Assembly (NCBI GenBank): GCA_049792815.1
Contig: JBARBG010000103.1
Coordinates: forward strand, 1 to 12,993
Direction: 5' to 3'
DNA length: 12,993 nt
DNA from: DAIDKA01 sp049792815
GTDB taxonomy: Bacteria > Pseudomonadota > Gammaproteobacteria > Steroidobacterales > Steroidobacteraceae
The position numbers were made by a program, and so were the translations under genes. The notes beneath the pieces are model-generated. The model was not told where the DNA came from, did not search any database, and saw only the letters and a list, made by a program, of their open reading frames with translations. Shown here piece after piece: positions 6,037 through 12,993 of the stretch (position 1 is its first letter; the number at the start of each line of letters is the position of its first letter).

Positions 6037-6279
6037 ATGAGCACCGTTGAGCAGCAGGTAAAGGCCATCGTCGCGGAGCAACTGGGCGTCAAGGCTGAAC
6101 AGGTCACGAATGACGCCTCGTTCGTCGACGATCTGGGCGCGGACTCGCTCGATACGGTCGAACTGGTCATGGCTCTCGAAGAAGAGTTCGAAATTGAAAT
6201 TCCGGACGAGGACGCCGAGAAGATCACGACGGTTCAACAGGCCATCGATTACATCAACGAGCGTCGCAGCAAGGCTTAG
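6037..6279 (+). CDS. acpP: Acyl carrier protein
   Basis: AcpP carries growing acyl chains on a 4'-phosphopantetheine arm for fatty acid, phospholipid and lipid A synthesis. The 80-residue acidic protein shows the attachment motif GADSLDTVELV with Ser37 and the helix II/III segment EEEFEIEIPDEDAEKITTV (48-66), both nearly identical to other gammaproteobacterial ACPs. The N-terminus (STVEQQVKAIVAEQLGV) is likewise standard. It sits between fabG and fabF as in E. coli. Gaps on both sides (235 and 108 bases) suggest separate transcription signals and high expression. The small size and very acidic composition are typical for the family. Confidence 0.99.
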   Translation: MSTVEQQVKAIVAEQLGVKAEQVTNDASFVDDLGADSLDTVELVMALEEEFEIEIPDEDAEKITTVQQAIDYINERRSKA

Positions 6280-6335
6280 CGGCTGCGCACGCGTCGCCAA
6301 CACGGCGGCCCTCACGGTCGCCCACGCCTCGCGTC

Positions 6336-6364
6336 TTGATCGTTCGAAAGAACTGTTCCATCTT
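6336..6364 (+). promoter_or_regulatory. Weak candidate promoter of fabF
   Basis: TTGATC (6336-6341) matches four of six -35 bases; CATCTT (6359-6364) at 17-base spacing matches only three of six -10 bases. E. coli fabF also has its own promoter, which makes the position plausible. The same stretch carries overlapping inverted repeats, GTTC-GAAA-GAAC (6342-6353) and GAAC-T-GTTC (6350-6358). The case is weak. Confidence 0.2.
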
Positions 6365-6387
6365 AGGTTTCAGTGCCGGGGCTGCGA

Positions 6388-7635
6388 GTGAGCAAACGTC
6401 GCGTCGTCGTAACAGGTATGGGTCTGGTGTCTCCGGTCGGCAGCACCGTGCCGGCCGCGTGGGACGCGGTGGTCAATGGCCGCAGCGGCATTGGCCCGAT
6501 CACGCGCTTTGATGTCTCGGCCTTCCCGGTGCGCTTCGGCGGGCAGGTCCGCGACTTCGATCTGGCCGCCTACATATCGCCCAAGGAAGCGCGCCGCATG
6601 GATGATTTCATGCACTACGGCGTGGCCGCAGGCATGCAGGCCATGGTCGATTCGGGCTTTGATGTCGCCAGGAGCGACGCGACGCGCTGTGGCGCCATCA
6701 TGGGGGCCGGGATCGGCGGCCTGGGCACCATCGAAAGCGAATACGGCGAATACCTCAAGGCGCACAACCCGCGCCGGATTTCGCCATTTTTCGTGCCGGC
6801 CACCATCATCAACATGATCGCGGGACATCTGTCGATCAAGTACGGGCTCAGAGGCCCGAACCTCGGCGTCGTCAGCGCCTGCACCACCTCCACCCATGCC
6901 ATCGGCTTCGGCATGCGCGCCATCCAGTACGGCGACGCCGACATGATCATCGCCGGCGGCTCGGAAATGGCGACCACGGTGTGCGGCCTGGCGAGCTTCG
7001 CGCAGGCCAAGGCCCTCTCCGGCCGCAACGATGCACCGGCGGAGGCCAGCCGCCCCTGGGACAAGGATCGTGACGGCTTCGTGCTGAGCGACGGCGGCGG
7101 GGCCGTCGTGCTCGAAGAGCTCGAACACGCGCGCGCCCGGGGTGCCAAGATCTACGCCGAGATGGCCGGTTTCGGCATGAGCAGTGATGCCTACCACATC
7201 ACCGCGCCGCCCGAGGATGGCGCCGGCGCAGCCCTTGCCATGAGCAACGCGCTGCGTGATGCCGCACTGAATCCCGGCGACATTCAGTACGTCAATGCCC
7301 ACGCCACCTCGACGCCGCTGGGCGACAAGGCCGAAACCGCCGCCATCAAGGGCACCTTCGGCGCCCATGCCCACCAGGTTGCCGTCAGTTCGACCAAGTC
7401 CATGACCGGTCACCTGCTGGGCGCCGCGGGCGTGCTGGAGGCCATCTTCAGCATCCTCGCGATCCGCGACAATGTCGCCCCGCCGACCATCAACTACCGC
7501 ACGCCGGATCCTGACTGCGATCTGGATTTCGTGCCCAACACCGCCCGGCAGATGCCGATCGATGTGGCGCTGTCGAACTCCTTCGGATTCGGCGGCACCA
7601 ACGGTACCCTCATTTTCCGCCGCTTCAGCGGCTGA
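6388..7635 (+). CDS. fabF: 3-oxoacyl-ACP synthase II
   Basis: FabF (KAS II) condenses malonyl-ACP with acyl-ACP and is the elongating enzyme that controls the temperature-dependent step to cis-vaccenate in E. coli. The thiolase-fold protein has Cys165 (SACTTS), His305 (NAHATSTP) and His342 (TKSMTGH), with Lys337 in the same block. The C-terminal FGFGGTNGTL (399-408) is also a family hallmark. Two GTG starts are possible. The one at 6388 gives SKRRVVVTGMG, the exact family N-terminus, and 415 residues; the one at 6373 adds five residues with TAGG upstream. NAHATS in place of the common NAHGTS is a mild variation seen in plant KAS enzymes. pabB begins three bases after the stop. Confidence 0.97.
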   Translation: MSKRRVVVTGMGLVSPVGSTVPAAWDAVVNGRSGIGPITRFDVSAFPVRFGGQVRDFDLAAYISPKEARRMDDFMHYGVAAGMQAMVDSGFDVARSDATRCGAIMGAGIGGLGTIESEYGEYLKAHNPRRISPFFVPATIINMIAGHLSIKYGLRGPNLGVVSACTTSTHAIGFGMRAIQYGDADMIIAGGSEMATTVCGLASFAQAKALSGRNDAPAEASRPWDKDRDGFVLSDGGGAVVLEELEHARARGAKIYAEMAGFGMSSDAYHITAPPEDGAGAALAMSNALRDAALNPGDIQYVNAHATSTPLGDKAETAAIKGTFGAHAHQVAVSSTKSMTGHLLGAAGVLEAIFSILAIRDNVAPPTINYRTPDPDCDLDFVPNTARQMPIDVALSNSFGFGGTNGTLIFRRFSG

Positions 7636-7638
7636 GCC

Positions 7639-9060
7639 GTGGATACACGGGTGGCGCGACGGCTGGAGGTGTCGCCCGCGGTCCTGCGACAGCTGGCGGT
7701 GGCCAACCCGCGGCGCTACCCGGCGCTGCTGGAAAGCGCCGTCGCCGGCCCCCTGGGCAAGGTCACCATCCTTGCGGCGCAGCCGCAGGCGGCCTTGTGG
7801 AGCGGCGCGGATGGCCGTGTGCACGGGCAGGGCATGCAACCCTGCGCCGGCAATTTCCTGGATGCGCTGGAGGGCTGGTGGCGACAAAGTGCCGCTCCCA
7901 CCACCGAACCGGAGTCGGCCTTGCAGCGTGCACGGCACACCGGTGTGCCCTTTGCCCCCGGCTGGGTGGTGTTCCTGGGCTATGAAATCGCGGCCGACAT
8001 CGAACCGCACCTGAGCCTGCCGCCGACACCGTTGCCGTGGACCGCCTTCGCGTTGCGCACGCCGTGCGCGCTGGTGCATGTCCTGGAAGGCGACAGCGTC
8101 TGGGCCGTCGCCGAATCCGGCGCTGAGGGGCTGCTGGATGAGGTGGTCGCGGAGGCCCACAGGCACGGCGCACTGGCGCGACCCGCAGCCGGCGGGCAGC
8201 CGGCCTTTGAGGTGACCGAGGAGGATCCCGCGCTCTACATCGAGCGCGTGCTGCGCGCCAAGGAGTACATCCGCGCCGGGGATATCTACCAGGCGAACCT
8301 GTCACGTCCCTGGCGAGTGCGGCCGGCCGCGGCAGCCGGGGCCACGGCCCATGCCCAGGCCCTGGATACGGCGCTGCTGTATGAACGCCTGCGGGCGCGC
8401 AATCCGGCGCCGTTCGCCGCGCTGCTGCAATGGGACGGGGTGAGTGTGTTGAGTTCCTCGCCGGAGCGATTGCTGCGGGTCAGTGGCCGCGAAGTGGATA
8501 CGCGCCCCATCGCCGGGACCCGGCCGCGGACGCTGCGTCCCGGGGAAGACGCGCCCGAGGCGGCGGCGCTGGTGGCGCACCCCAAGGAGCGCGCCGAGCA
8601 CATCATGCTCATCGACCTGGAGCGCAACGACCTGGGGCGCGTGTGTGAGGCCGGGACGGTGATCGTCAACGAACTGATGGTCACCGAAACCTACGCCCAC
8701 GTGCATCACATCGTGTCCAATGTGCAGGGCCGGCTGCGCGACGATGTGACGCCCATCGGGGCTTTGCGGGCGGTGTTTCCGGGGGGCACCATCACGGGCT
8801 GTCCGAAGTTCCGCTGCATGCAGATCATTGCCGAACTGGAGGGCGCGGGGCGCGGGGCCTTCTACGGATCGCTGGGCTATCTCACACGCGGCGGGGAAAT
8901 GGACCTGAACATCCTCATTCGCACCATGACACTGAGCGATTCGCAGATCACCCTGCGCACCGGCGGGGGCATCGTCGCGGATTCGGATCCGGAACGCGAA
9001 CTGAACGAGACCCGCGCCAAGGCCCGCGGCATGCTCGCGGTGTTTGACCACACCACGTGA
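7639..9060 (+). CDS. pabB: Aminodeoxychorismate synthase component I
   Basis: PabB converts chorismate and ammonia to 4-amino-4-deoxychorismate, the first step of p-aminobenzoate synthesis for folate; the ammonia comes from the glutaminase PabA, not present in this window. The 473-residue product has the chorismate-binding domain in its C-terminal two thirds: SSSPERLL (272-279), PIAGTRPR (290-297), IDLERNDLGRV (325-335), FPGGTITGCPK (380-390), GSLGYLTRGGEMD (410-422) and the end block ADSDPERELNET (447-458). FPGGTITGCPK and linkage to pabC favour PabB over anthranilate synthase TrpE. An LLES motif (30-33), known from the Trp site of TrpE, is near the N-terminus. Ala292 stands where the E. coli enzyme has the nucleophilic lysine of PIKGT. 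It starts at GTG three bases after fabF and overlaps pabC by four. Confidence 0.92.
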   Translation: MDTRVARRLEVSPAVLRQLAVANPRRYPALLESAVAGPLGKVTILAAQPQAALWSGADGRVHGQGMQPCAGNFLDALEGWWRQSAAPTTEPESALQRARHTGVPFAPGWVVFLGYEIAADIEPHLSLPPTPLPWTAFALRTPCALVHVLEGDSVWAVAESGAEGLLDEVVAEAHRHGALARPAAGGQPAFEVTEEDPALYIERVLRAKEYIRAGDIYQANLSRPWRVRPAAAAGATAHAQALDTALLYERLRARNPAPFAALLQWDGVSVLSSSPERLLRVSGREVDTRPIAGTRPRTLRPGEDAPEAAALVAHPKERAEHIMLIDLERNDLGRVCEAGTVIVNELMVTETYAHVHHIVSNVQGRLRDDVTPIGALRAVFPGGTITGCPKFRCMQIIAELEGAGRGAFYGSLGYLTRGGEMDLNILIRTMTLSDSQITLRTGGGIVADSDPERELNETRAKARGMLAVFDHTT

Positions 9061-9896
9061 GCAACCTGGTCACAGTGCGGATCGGCGGTGACGCCCAGGG
9101 CCTCGACGTGCTCGATCGCGGACTGCATTACGGCGATGGTCTGTTCGAGACCATCGCCTGCCGCGCCGGCGAGCCGCGCTTCCTGGAACTGCACCTGCAG
9201 CGTCTGCTCGAGGGCTGCGACCGCCTGGGAATCGGGTATCAGGATTTCCCCGGCCTCGCCGCGCAGATCCGCGAGCTTGCGGCCACCCGTCCGGCCTGCA
9301 TCATCAAGCTCATTCTCACCCGTGGCAGCGCAACGGCGCGCGGTTACGGGCCACAGGGCGATGAGCAACCACGCACGGTGCTGCTCCAGTACCCCTGGCC
9401 GCCGGAGGATCCCGCGCTGTGGGCCGGCGGGGTCGTGGTCCGCACGGCACAGGGGCGAGTGGGCGAGAATCCGGCGCTGGCGGGCCTGAAGCACCTGAAC
9501 CGGCTCGAACAGGTTCTGATCCGTGGCGAGTGGCGCGATCCGGCCATTCACGAAGCGCTGGTTTTCAGTAGCTCCGGATGGCTGATCTCAGGCACGATGA
9601 GCAATGTGTTCCTGGTCATGGGAGATCGAATCATGACGCCGGCGCTCACCCACGCGGGCATCCGCGGGGTCATGCGCAAGGTGGTGATGCGCGAAGCGCA
9701 CGCGGCGGGGTTCGGTGTCAGCGAGACGACGCTGGATGCGGCGGCGCTGGCGGCGGCGGCAGAGATATTTCTCACCAACGCACGGATCGGGATCTGGCCG
9801 GTGCGTTCGCTGGATGGGAACGAGCGGGTCGTGGGCCCGGTGACGCGCCAGTTGCAGCAGCGGCTGCGGCCCCTGCTGGATGCCAGCGATGCGTAA
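9057..9896 (+). CDS. pabC: Aminodeoxychorismate lyase
   Basis: PabC is a PLP enzyme of fold type IV that splits aminodeoxychorismate to p-aminobenzoate and pyruvate, completing the step begun by PabB. The 279-residue protein shows RGLHYGDGLFET (21-32), the PLP lysine Lys145 in LKHLNRLEQ (144-152), the phosphate-binding SGTMSNVFLV (178-187) and the second loop FLTNARIGIWPV (238-249). The residue before GT in the fourth-strand motif is Ser178; homologues such as E. coli PabC have Glu there. A branched-chain aminotransferase or D-amino acid transaminase is the alternative, but the pabB overlap (GTGA) makes PabC most likely. The GTG start is set by that overlap. Confidence 0.92.
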   Translation: MSNLVTVRIGGDAQGLDVLDRGLHYGDGLFETIACRAGEPRFLELHLQRLLEGCDRLGIGYQDFPGLAAQIRELAATRPACIIKLILTRGSATARGYGPQGDEQPRTVLLQYPWPPEDPALWAGGVVVRTAQGRVGENPALAGLKHLNRLEQVLIRGEWRDPAIHEALVFSSSGWLISGTMSNVFLVMGDRIMTPALTHAGIRGVMRKVVMREAHAAGFGVSETTLDAAALAAAAEIFLTNARIGIWPVRSLDGNERVVGPVTRQLQQRLRPLLDASDA

Positions 9897-10917
9897 AGCC
9901 ATCTGGCTAGTGCTGCTGGTCCTGCTGCTGCTCGGCGGCGCGGCGCTGGCCGGCCGCTTGTGGCTGACGGGGCAGTTCGAGGCACCGGGCCCGGCGCCAC
10001 GGGCGCTGCGGGTTACCGTGGCGCCGGGACTGAGTGTGCACAGTGTCCTGGGCAAGCTGCAGAGCGTCGGCGCGCTGCAGTGCGCCTGGTGCACCCAGTT
10101 GTACCTGCGGCTGACCGGTGTCACGCTGACCATCAAGGCCGGTGACTATGAGGTTGATCCGCACGCCAGTGCCAGCGATGTCATCGAGATGCTGGAGCAG
10201 GGGCGGGTGATCCTGGAGCAGCTTACCGTGGTGGAGGGCACCCGCTTCAGTGACCTGCGCCGCGAGCTCGCCGAGGATCCATACGTGCACGCCTTGCTGA
10301 AGGGCCGCAGCGATGCGCAGGTCATGACCGCCATCGGCCATCCCGGGGAGGCGCCTGAAGGCCGGTTCTTCCCGGATACGTACCGCTTCGCGGCCGGCAC
10401 CACCGATGTCGAAATCCTAAAGCTGGCCTATGCCGGCATGCGCGATGCCCTGGCCCAGGCCTGGGATCTGCGCAGCGCCGACCTGCCGCTGCAGACTCCG
10501 TACCAGGCGCTGATACTGGCTTCGGTGGTGGAAAAGGAAACCGGGCTGCCGGCCGAGCGGCCGCGCATTGCCGGAGTGTTCATCGCGCGGCTGCGCAAGG
10601 ACATGCGGCTGCAGTCCGATCCGACGGTGATTTACGGTCTGGGCGGCGCCTATGACGGACACATCCACGAACGCGACCTGTCCACCGATACGCCTTACAA
10701 CACCTATACCCGCGAGGGCCTGCCACCCACACCGATTGCCTTGCCCGGCCGTGCGGCGCTGCTCGCGGTGGTGCGCCCGGAGGAAACCGGGGACCTGTAC
10801 TTCGTGGCAACCGGTGACGGGCAGGGCGGCCATCACTTCTCGGCCACGCTGGCCGAGCACAACCTGGCCGTGCAGCACTATGTGCAGAAGCTGCGCGGCG
10901 CGGCGGGGCATCCTTAG
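9889..10917 (+). CDS. mltG: Endolytic murein transglycosylase
   Basis: MltG (formerly YceG) cuts nascent peptidoglycan strands at the inner membrane and sets glycan chain length. The 342-residue product has a cytoplasmic MRK, one membrane anchor (about 5-23) and a periplasmic domain. YceG-family motifs are EGRFFPDTY (157-165), LASVVEKETG with catalytic Glu215 (210-219), QSDPTVIYG (242-250) and NTYTREGLPPTPI (271-283). Two ATG codons are possible: 9880 (three residues longer) and 9889. I chose 9889 because a GGA lies eight bases upstream and the overlap with pabC is shorter; neither choice changes the protein's function. The position between pabC and tmk is the same as in E. coli. Confidence 0.96.
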   Translation: MRKAIWLVLLVLLLLGGAALAGRLWLTGQFEAPGPAPRALRVTVAPGLSVHSVLGKLQSVGALQCAWCTQLYLRLTGVTLTIKAGDYEVDPHASASDVIEMLEQGRVILEQLTVVEGTRFSDLRRELAEDPYVHALLKGRSDAQVMTAIGHPGEAPEGRFFPDTYRFAAGTTDVEILKLAYAGMRDALAQAWDLRSADLPLQTPYQALILASVVEKETGLPAERPRIAGVFIARLRKDMRLQSDPTVIYGLGGAYDGHIHERDLSTDTPYNTYTREGLPPTPIALPGRAALLAVVRPEETGDLYFVATGDGQGGHHFSATLAEHNLAVQHYVQKLRGAAGHP

Positions 10918-10919
10918 AG

Positions 10920-11573
10920 ATGGCCGGTCGCTTCATCACCCTGGAAGGCATTGAGGGCGCGGGCAAGTCGACCGTGGCACGCTTCATCATGGAGTGGCTC
11001 GGCGCCCGCGGGCTGCCCGCGGTGCTGACGCGCGAACCCGGCGGCACGCCGCTGGCGGAGCGGGTGCGCGAGCTGGTGCTGAAGCCCGATGGCGAGGCAC
11101 TGCCACCGCTGGCGGAGCTGCTGCTGATGTTTGCGGCCCGCAGCATCCACCTGACTCAGCTGATACGTCCGGCGCTGGCGCGCGGTGAATGGGTGATCTG
11201 CGATCGCTTCACCGACGCAACCCGGGCCTACCAGGGCGCAGGTCGCGGTCTTGATCCGGCCAGCATCGAGTCGCTCGCAACGCTGGTGCATGCCGACCTG
11301 GCGCCGGACCTGACGCTGCTGCTGGATCTGCCGGTGGCGGCGGCTCTGGGGCGCGTCCAGGCGCGCCGCGGGGTGGCGGATCGTTTCGAGCAGGAGCGCG
11401 CGCCCTTCTTCGAGCGCGTTCGGGCAGCGTATCTGCGGCTGGCGCGCGCCGATGCCGCGCGCTTCTGCGTGGTGGATGCCGGGCGCGACCTGCCACAGGT
11501 GCAGGCCACCGTGGCGGCGGCCCTCGAAGCCCTGCGGCTACGCCCGGACCCGCCATGCTCGCCGGCTCCGTGA
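10920..11573 (+). CDS. tmk: Thymidylate kinase
   Basis: Tmk phosphorylates dTMP to dTDP with ATP, an essential step in dTTP supply. The 217-residue protein has a P-loop GIEGAGKST (10-18), the Mg/substrate motif DRF (95-97) followed by AYQGAGRGL (103-111), and LLLDLPV (133-139). The LID loop is ARRGVADRFEQE (148-159), with basic residues as in the E. coli-type enzymes. REPGGTPLAERVR (38-50) is the thymidine-binding signature. It follows mltG after two bases and overlaps holB. The last ten residues are Pro-rich and poorly conserved in type. No clear ribosome site is visible, so translation may be coupled to mltG. Confidence 0.98.
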   Translation: MAGRFITLEGIEGAGKSTVARFIMEWLGARGLPAVLTREPGGTPLAERVRELVLKPDGEALPPLAELLLMFAARSIHLTQLIRPALARGEWVICDRFTDATRAYQGAGRGLDPASIESLATLVHADLAPDLTLLLDLPVAAALGRVQARRGVADRFEQERAPFFERVRAAYLRLARADAARFCVVDAGRDLPQVQATVAAALEALRLRPDPPCSPAP

Positions 11574-12478
11574 GTGCCGCATCCTGGCTCGCGCCGGCGC
11601 GGGAGCAGCTGCAGGCGACGTTTGAACACGGGCGCATGCCGCATGCGCTTCTGATCCAGGACGCGCCCGGCGCCGGCGGGACGCAGCTGGCCTTGTGGGT
11701 GGCGCAGCTGGTGCTCGGGGCCGAGCCCACGGGCCACCCCGATTTCATCCGCTTGGGGCTGATCGAGGACTCCAAGCAGATACGCATCGATCAGGCGCGT
11801 GAACTGTCAGCGCATCTGGCCCTCTCCAGCCACCAGGGCGGTTACAAAGTGGCGCTCATCGACCCTGCCGATGCCCTGAACTGGAACGCGGCCAACGCCT
11901 TGCTCAAGACCCTCGAGGAACCTCCGGCCGGCACTTTGCTGATACTGGTGGCATTGCAGCCCTCGCGGCTGCCCGCGACCATCTTGAGTCGCTGCCAACG
12001 CGTGCGCATCCGCACGCCGAAGCGCGAGCCGGCGCTCACCTGGCTGCGGCAGTGCGCGGGCGAGGGCCCCTGGGAGGCGGTGCTGGACGTGATCGGCAAT
12101 GCGCCATTGCTGGCGGCGGAACAGGACCCCGGGGTCGTCCTTGCGATACGCGACGAGACCCTGGCTGGGCTCGCCGACCTAACGTCCCGGCGCGCGGATG
12201 CCGCCCAGCTGGCCGACAACTGGAGCCGCACCGAACTGGCGCTGCACTTGGCCTGCTTTGAGAACTGGCTCACGGATCAGATCCGCCGCGGGCTGGGCGC
12301 CGGGACATATTCCGTGGAAATGCGGGATGGTGCGCACCCGGGCCGCCCCGATACGGGGTCAAATGTCATTCGGCTGTTCGATCTGCTGGACCAGCTGCGC
12401 GCGCTGCGGGCGGCTCTTGCGACTCCAGTGAACCGGTCGCTGGTTCTCGAGAGCCTGTTACGCTCACTGGTTGTGTAA
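11570..12478 (+). CDS. holB: DNA polymerase III delta-prime subunit
   Basis: HolB (delta-prime) is the rigid stator subunit of the clamp loader that places the beta clamp on DNA. From the GTG at 11570 it has 302 residues. The degenerate P-loop APGAGGTQ (32-39) lacks the Walker lysine, as expected for the non-ATPase delta-prime. NALLKTLEEPP (109-119) and SRC (140-142, the conserved arginine finger motif) are the strongest hallmarks. The zinc-binding insert of E. coli delta-prime, with four Cys between the P-loop helix and HPDY, is absent; only a short GAEPTG precedes HPDF (56-59). Two starts are possible. GTG at 11570 overlaps the tmk stop as GTGA, a pattern repeated elsewhere in the window; ATG at 11555 would add five residues. 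Confidence 0.93.
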   Translation: MSAASWLAPAREQLQATFEHGRMPHALLIQDAPGAGGTQLALWVAQLVLGAEPTGHPDFIRLGLIEDSKQIRIDQARELSAHLALSSHQGGYKVALIDPADALNWNAANALLKTLEEPPAGTLLILVALQPSRLPATILSRCQRVRIRTPKREPALTWLRQCAGEGPWEAVLDVIGNAPLLAAEQDPGVVLAIRDETLAGLADLTSRRADAAQLADNWSRTELALHLACFENWLTDQIRRGLGAGTYSVEMRDGAHPGRPDTGSNVIRLFDLLDQLRALRAALATPVNRSLVLESLLRSLVV

Positions 12479-12492
12479 GTTAGATTAGCGCA

Positions 12493-12834
12493 ATGGGACC
12501 AAAACCCGGACTTCTCACCCTTACGATCAAGGACAAAAGCGCCTTGTACCTGGCGTACATGCCTTTTGTGCGTAACGGCGGCCTGTTCATTCCCACCAAC
12601 AGCAATTATCGCCTCGGCGACGAGGTCTTCATGCTGCTGAACCTCATGGGCGAGGACGAGAAGCTCCCCGTGGCCGGACGCGTGATCTGGGTGACGCCCA
12701 AGGGCGCGCAGGGCAAGCGCACCGCGGGCATCGGCGTGCAGTTCAGTGAGCAGGACCGCGGCCAGACTCAGAAGAAGATCGAGACCTATCTGGCCGGCGC
12801 ACTCTCCGGCGACAAAGCCACGCACACGATGTAA
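12493..12834 (+). CDS. pilZ: Type IV pilus PilZ-domain protein
   Basis: This 113-residue protein matches PilZ of the Pseudomonas and Xanthomonas type IV pilus systems, needed for pilus assembly and twitching. Visible are LTLTIKDKSALYLAYMPF (8-25), GGLFIPTN (29-36), YRLGDEVFMLLNL (39-51), VAGRVIWVTPKG (60-71) and RTAGIGVQF (76-84). The RxxxR motif that binds cyclic di-GMP in other PilZ domains is not at the N-terminus, as is usual for this subgroup, which in Xanthomonas acts by protein contacts with PilB and FimX. It lies 14 bases after holB, the same neighbour as in Xanthomonas, where tatD would normally follow. The ribosome site is weak. Confidence 0.95.
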   Translation: MGPKPGLLTLTIKDKSALYLAYMPFVRNGGLFIPTNSNYRLGDEVFMLLNLMGEDEKLPVAGRVIWVTPKGAQGKRTAGIGVQFSEQDRGQTQKKIETYLAGALSGDKATHTM

Positions 12835-12842
12835 GTGGCGCA

Positions 12843-12856
12843 GCGCCCCGGGGCGC
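12843..12856. repeat. Perfect 14-base palindrome between convergent genes
   Basis: GCGCCCCGGGGCGC lies in the 32-base gap between the pilZ stop and the opposing rhodanese stop. As RNA it could form only a five-base stem with a four-base loop, with no U-tract on either strand. It might slow both polymerases, but I would not call it an intrinsic terminator. Confidence 0.3.
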
Positions 12857-12866
12857 GCGGCGCCGG

Positions 12867-12993
12867 CTAGCGGGACTGGTGCAGTCCGACCGCGCCGGTG
12901 GTCAGGCCGCCGCGCAGTACATAGGCATCGAAGCCGCGTTCGACCAGGATGTACGCGGCTGCTGAGCTGCGCCGGCCGGTGTCGCAATACACC
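12867..12993 (-). CDS. Rhodanese-domain protein, C-terminal fragment
   Basis: The reading frame enters at the window edge and ends at TAG (12869..12867), leaving 41 visible residues. They begin VYCDTGRRSSAAAYILVERG and continue with FDAYVLRGGL, the active-site loop (Cys in CxxGxRS) and last helix-strand of a rhodanese domain, which carries a persulfide on that Cys. The domain lies at the very C-terminus. In related gammaproteobacteria similar sequences occur at the end of fusions with a cyclic-nucleotide-binding domain, but the upstream part is outside the window, so that is a guess. It is convergent with pilZ. Confidence 0.8.
   Translation of the reverse strand, partial: VYCDTGRRSSAAAYILVERGFDAYVLRGGLTTGAVGLHQSR

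Noticed and set aside
5965..6315. Minus-strand frame covering acpP
   Set aside because: It is antisense to acpP, one of the best-supported genes here, and shows no start signal or motif of its own.
6370..8166. A 598-codon open frame on the minus strand opposite fabF and the start of pabB
   Set aside because: The product has no recognisable motif and a His/Arg/Gly/Ala-rich composition typical of antisense frames in GC-rich DNA. The plus strand carries clear fabF and pabB over the same bases.
7639..9060. Calling this gene trpE because of PIAGT and LLES
   Set aside because: FPGGTITGCPK, overlap with pabC and the position in the fab-pab cluster outweigh the two TrpE-like motifs; the doubt is kept as a finding.
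12843..12856. Bidirectional terminator between pilZ and the rhodanese gene
   Set aside because: The palindrome leaves only a five-base stem and has no U-tract on either strand.

Overview
The window reads as a high-GC gammaproteobacterial chromosome. That rests on the gene order fabD-fabG-acpP-fabF-(pabB)-pabC-mltG-tmk-holB-pilZ and on strong recalled similarity of FabG, AcpP, FabF and PilZ to gammaproteobacterial proteins. PabB between FabF and PabC and PilZ after HolB recall Xanthomonadales, Nevskiales or Chromatiales; the lineage is inferred and cannot be fixed from sequence alone. No tRNA, rRNA, CRISPR array, insertion sequence or phage gene was seen. All genes look chromosomal and intact apart from the two cut by the window edges.

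Left third, minus strand (1-3426): a type II secretion (T2SS) pseudopilin operon read from right to left, gspG-gspH-gspI-gspJ-gspK-gspL, with gspL cut by the edge. G is the major pseudopilin, H-I-J-K form the tip, and L belongs to the inner-membrane platform. H/I, I/J and J/K overlap by 4 bases (GTGA or ATGA), which implies coupled translation. GspH, GspI and GspJ each carry a Pro/Ser/Ala- or Asp-rich stretch that the compact family domains normally lack.

Junction (3427-4099): 51 bases upstream of gspG, and divergent from it, lies a small rhomboid protease that looks like rhombosortase (RrtA). Rhombosortases process GlyGly-CTERM proteins, which are known T2SS cargo in Vibrio, so this pair may be a secretion-plus-processing unit. 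It is the most interesting context in the window. A perfect TATAAT overlaps the rrtA stop and places a predicted transcription start at the fabD ATG.

Middle and right, plus strand (4100-12834): fatty acid synthesis (fabD, fabG, acpP, fabF), then p-aminobenzoate synthesis for folate (pabB, pabC), cell-wall glycan-strand termination (mltG), dTMP phosphorylation (tmk), the DNA polymerase III clamp-loader delta-prime subunit (holB) and a type IV pilus PilZ protein. Spacing is tight from fabF onward. The gaps before acpP (235 bases) and fabF (93-108 bases) probably hold promoters. Several enzymes have unusual residues at key sites: PabB has PIAGT where the E. coli-type enzyme has PIKGT, PabC has Ser in place of the usual cofactor-binding Glu, and HolB lacks the zinc module.

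Right edge (12867-12993): the C-terminal end of a rhodanese-domain protein on the minus strand, convergent with pilZ.

I did not find a wholly new system. The rhombosortase-T2SS pairing and the decorated minor pseudopilins are the best candidates for follow-up.
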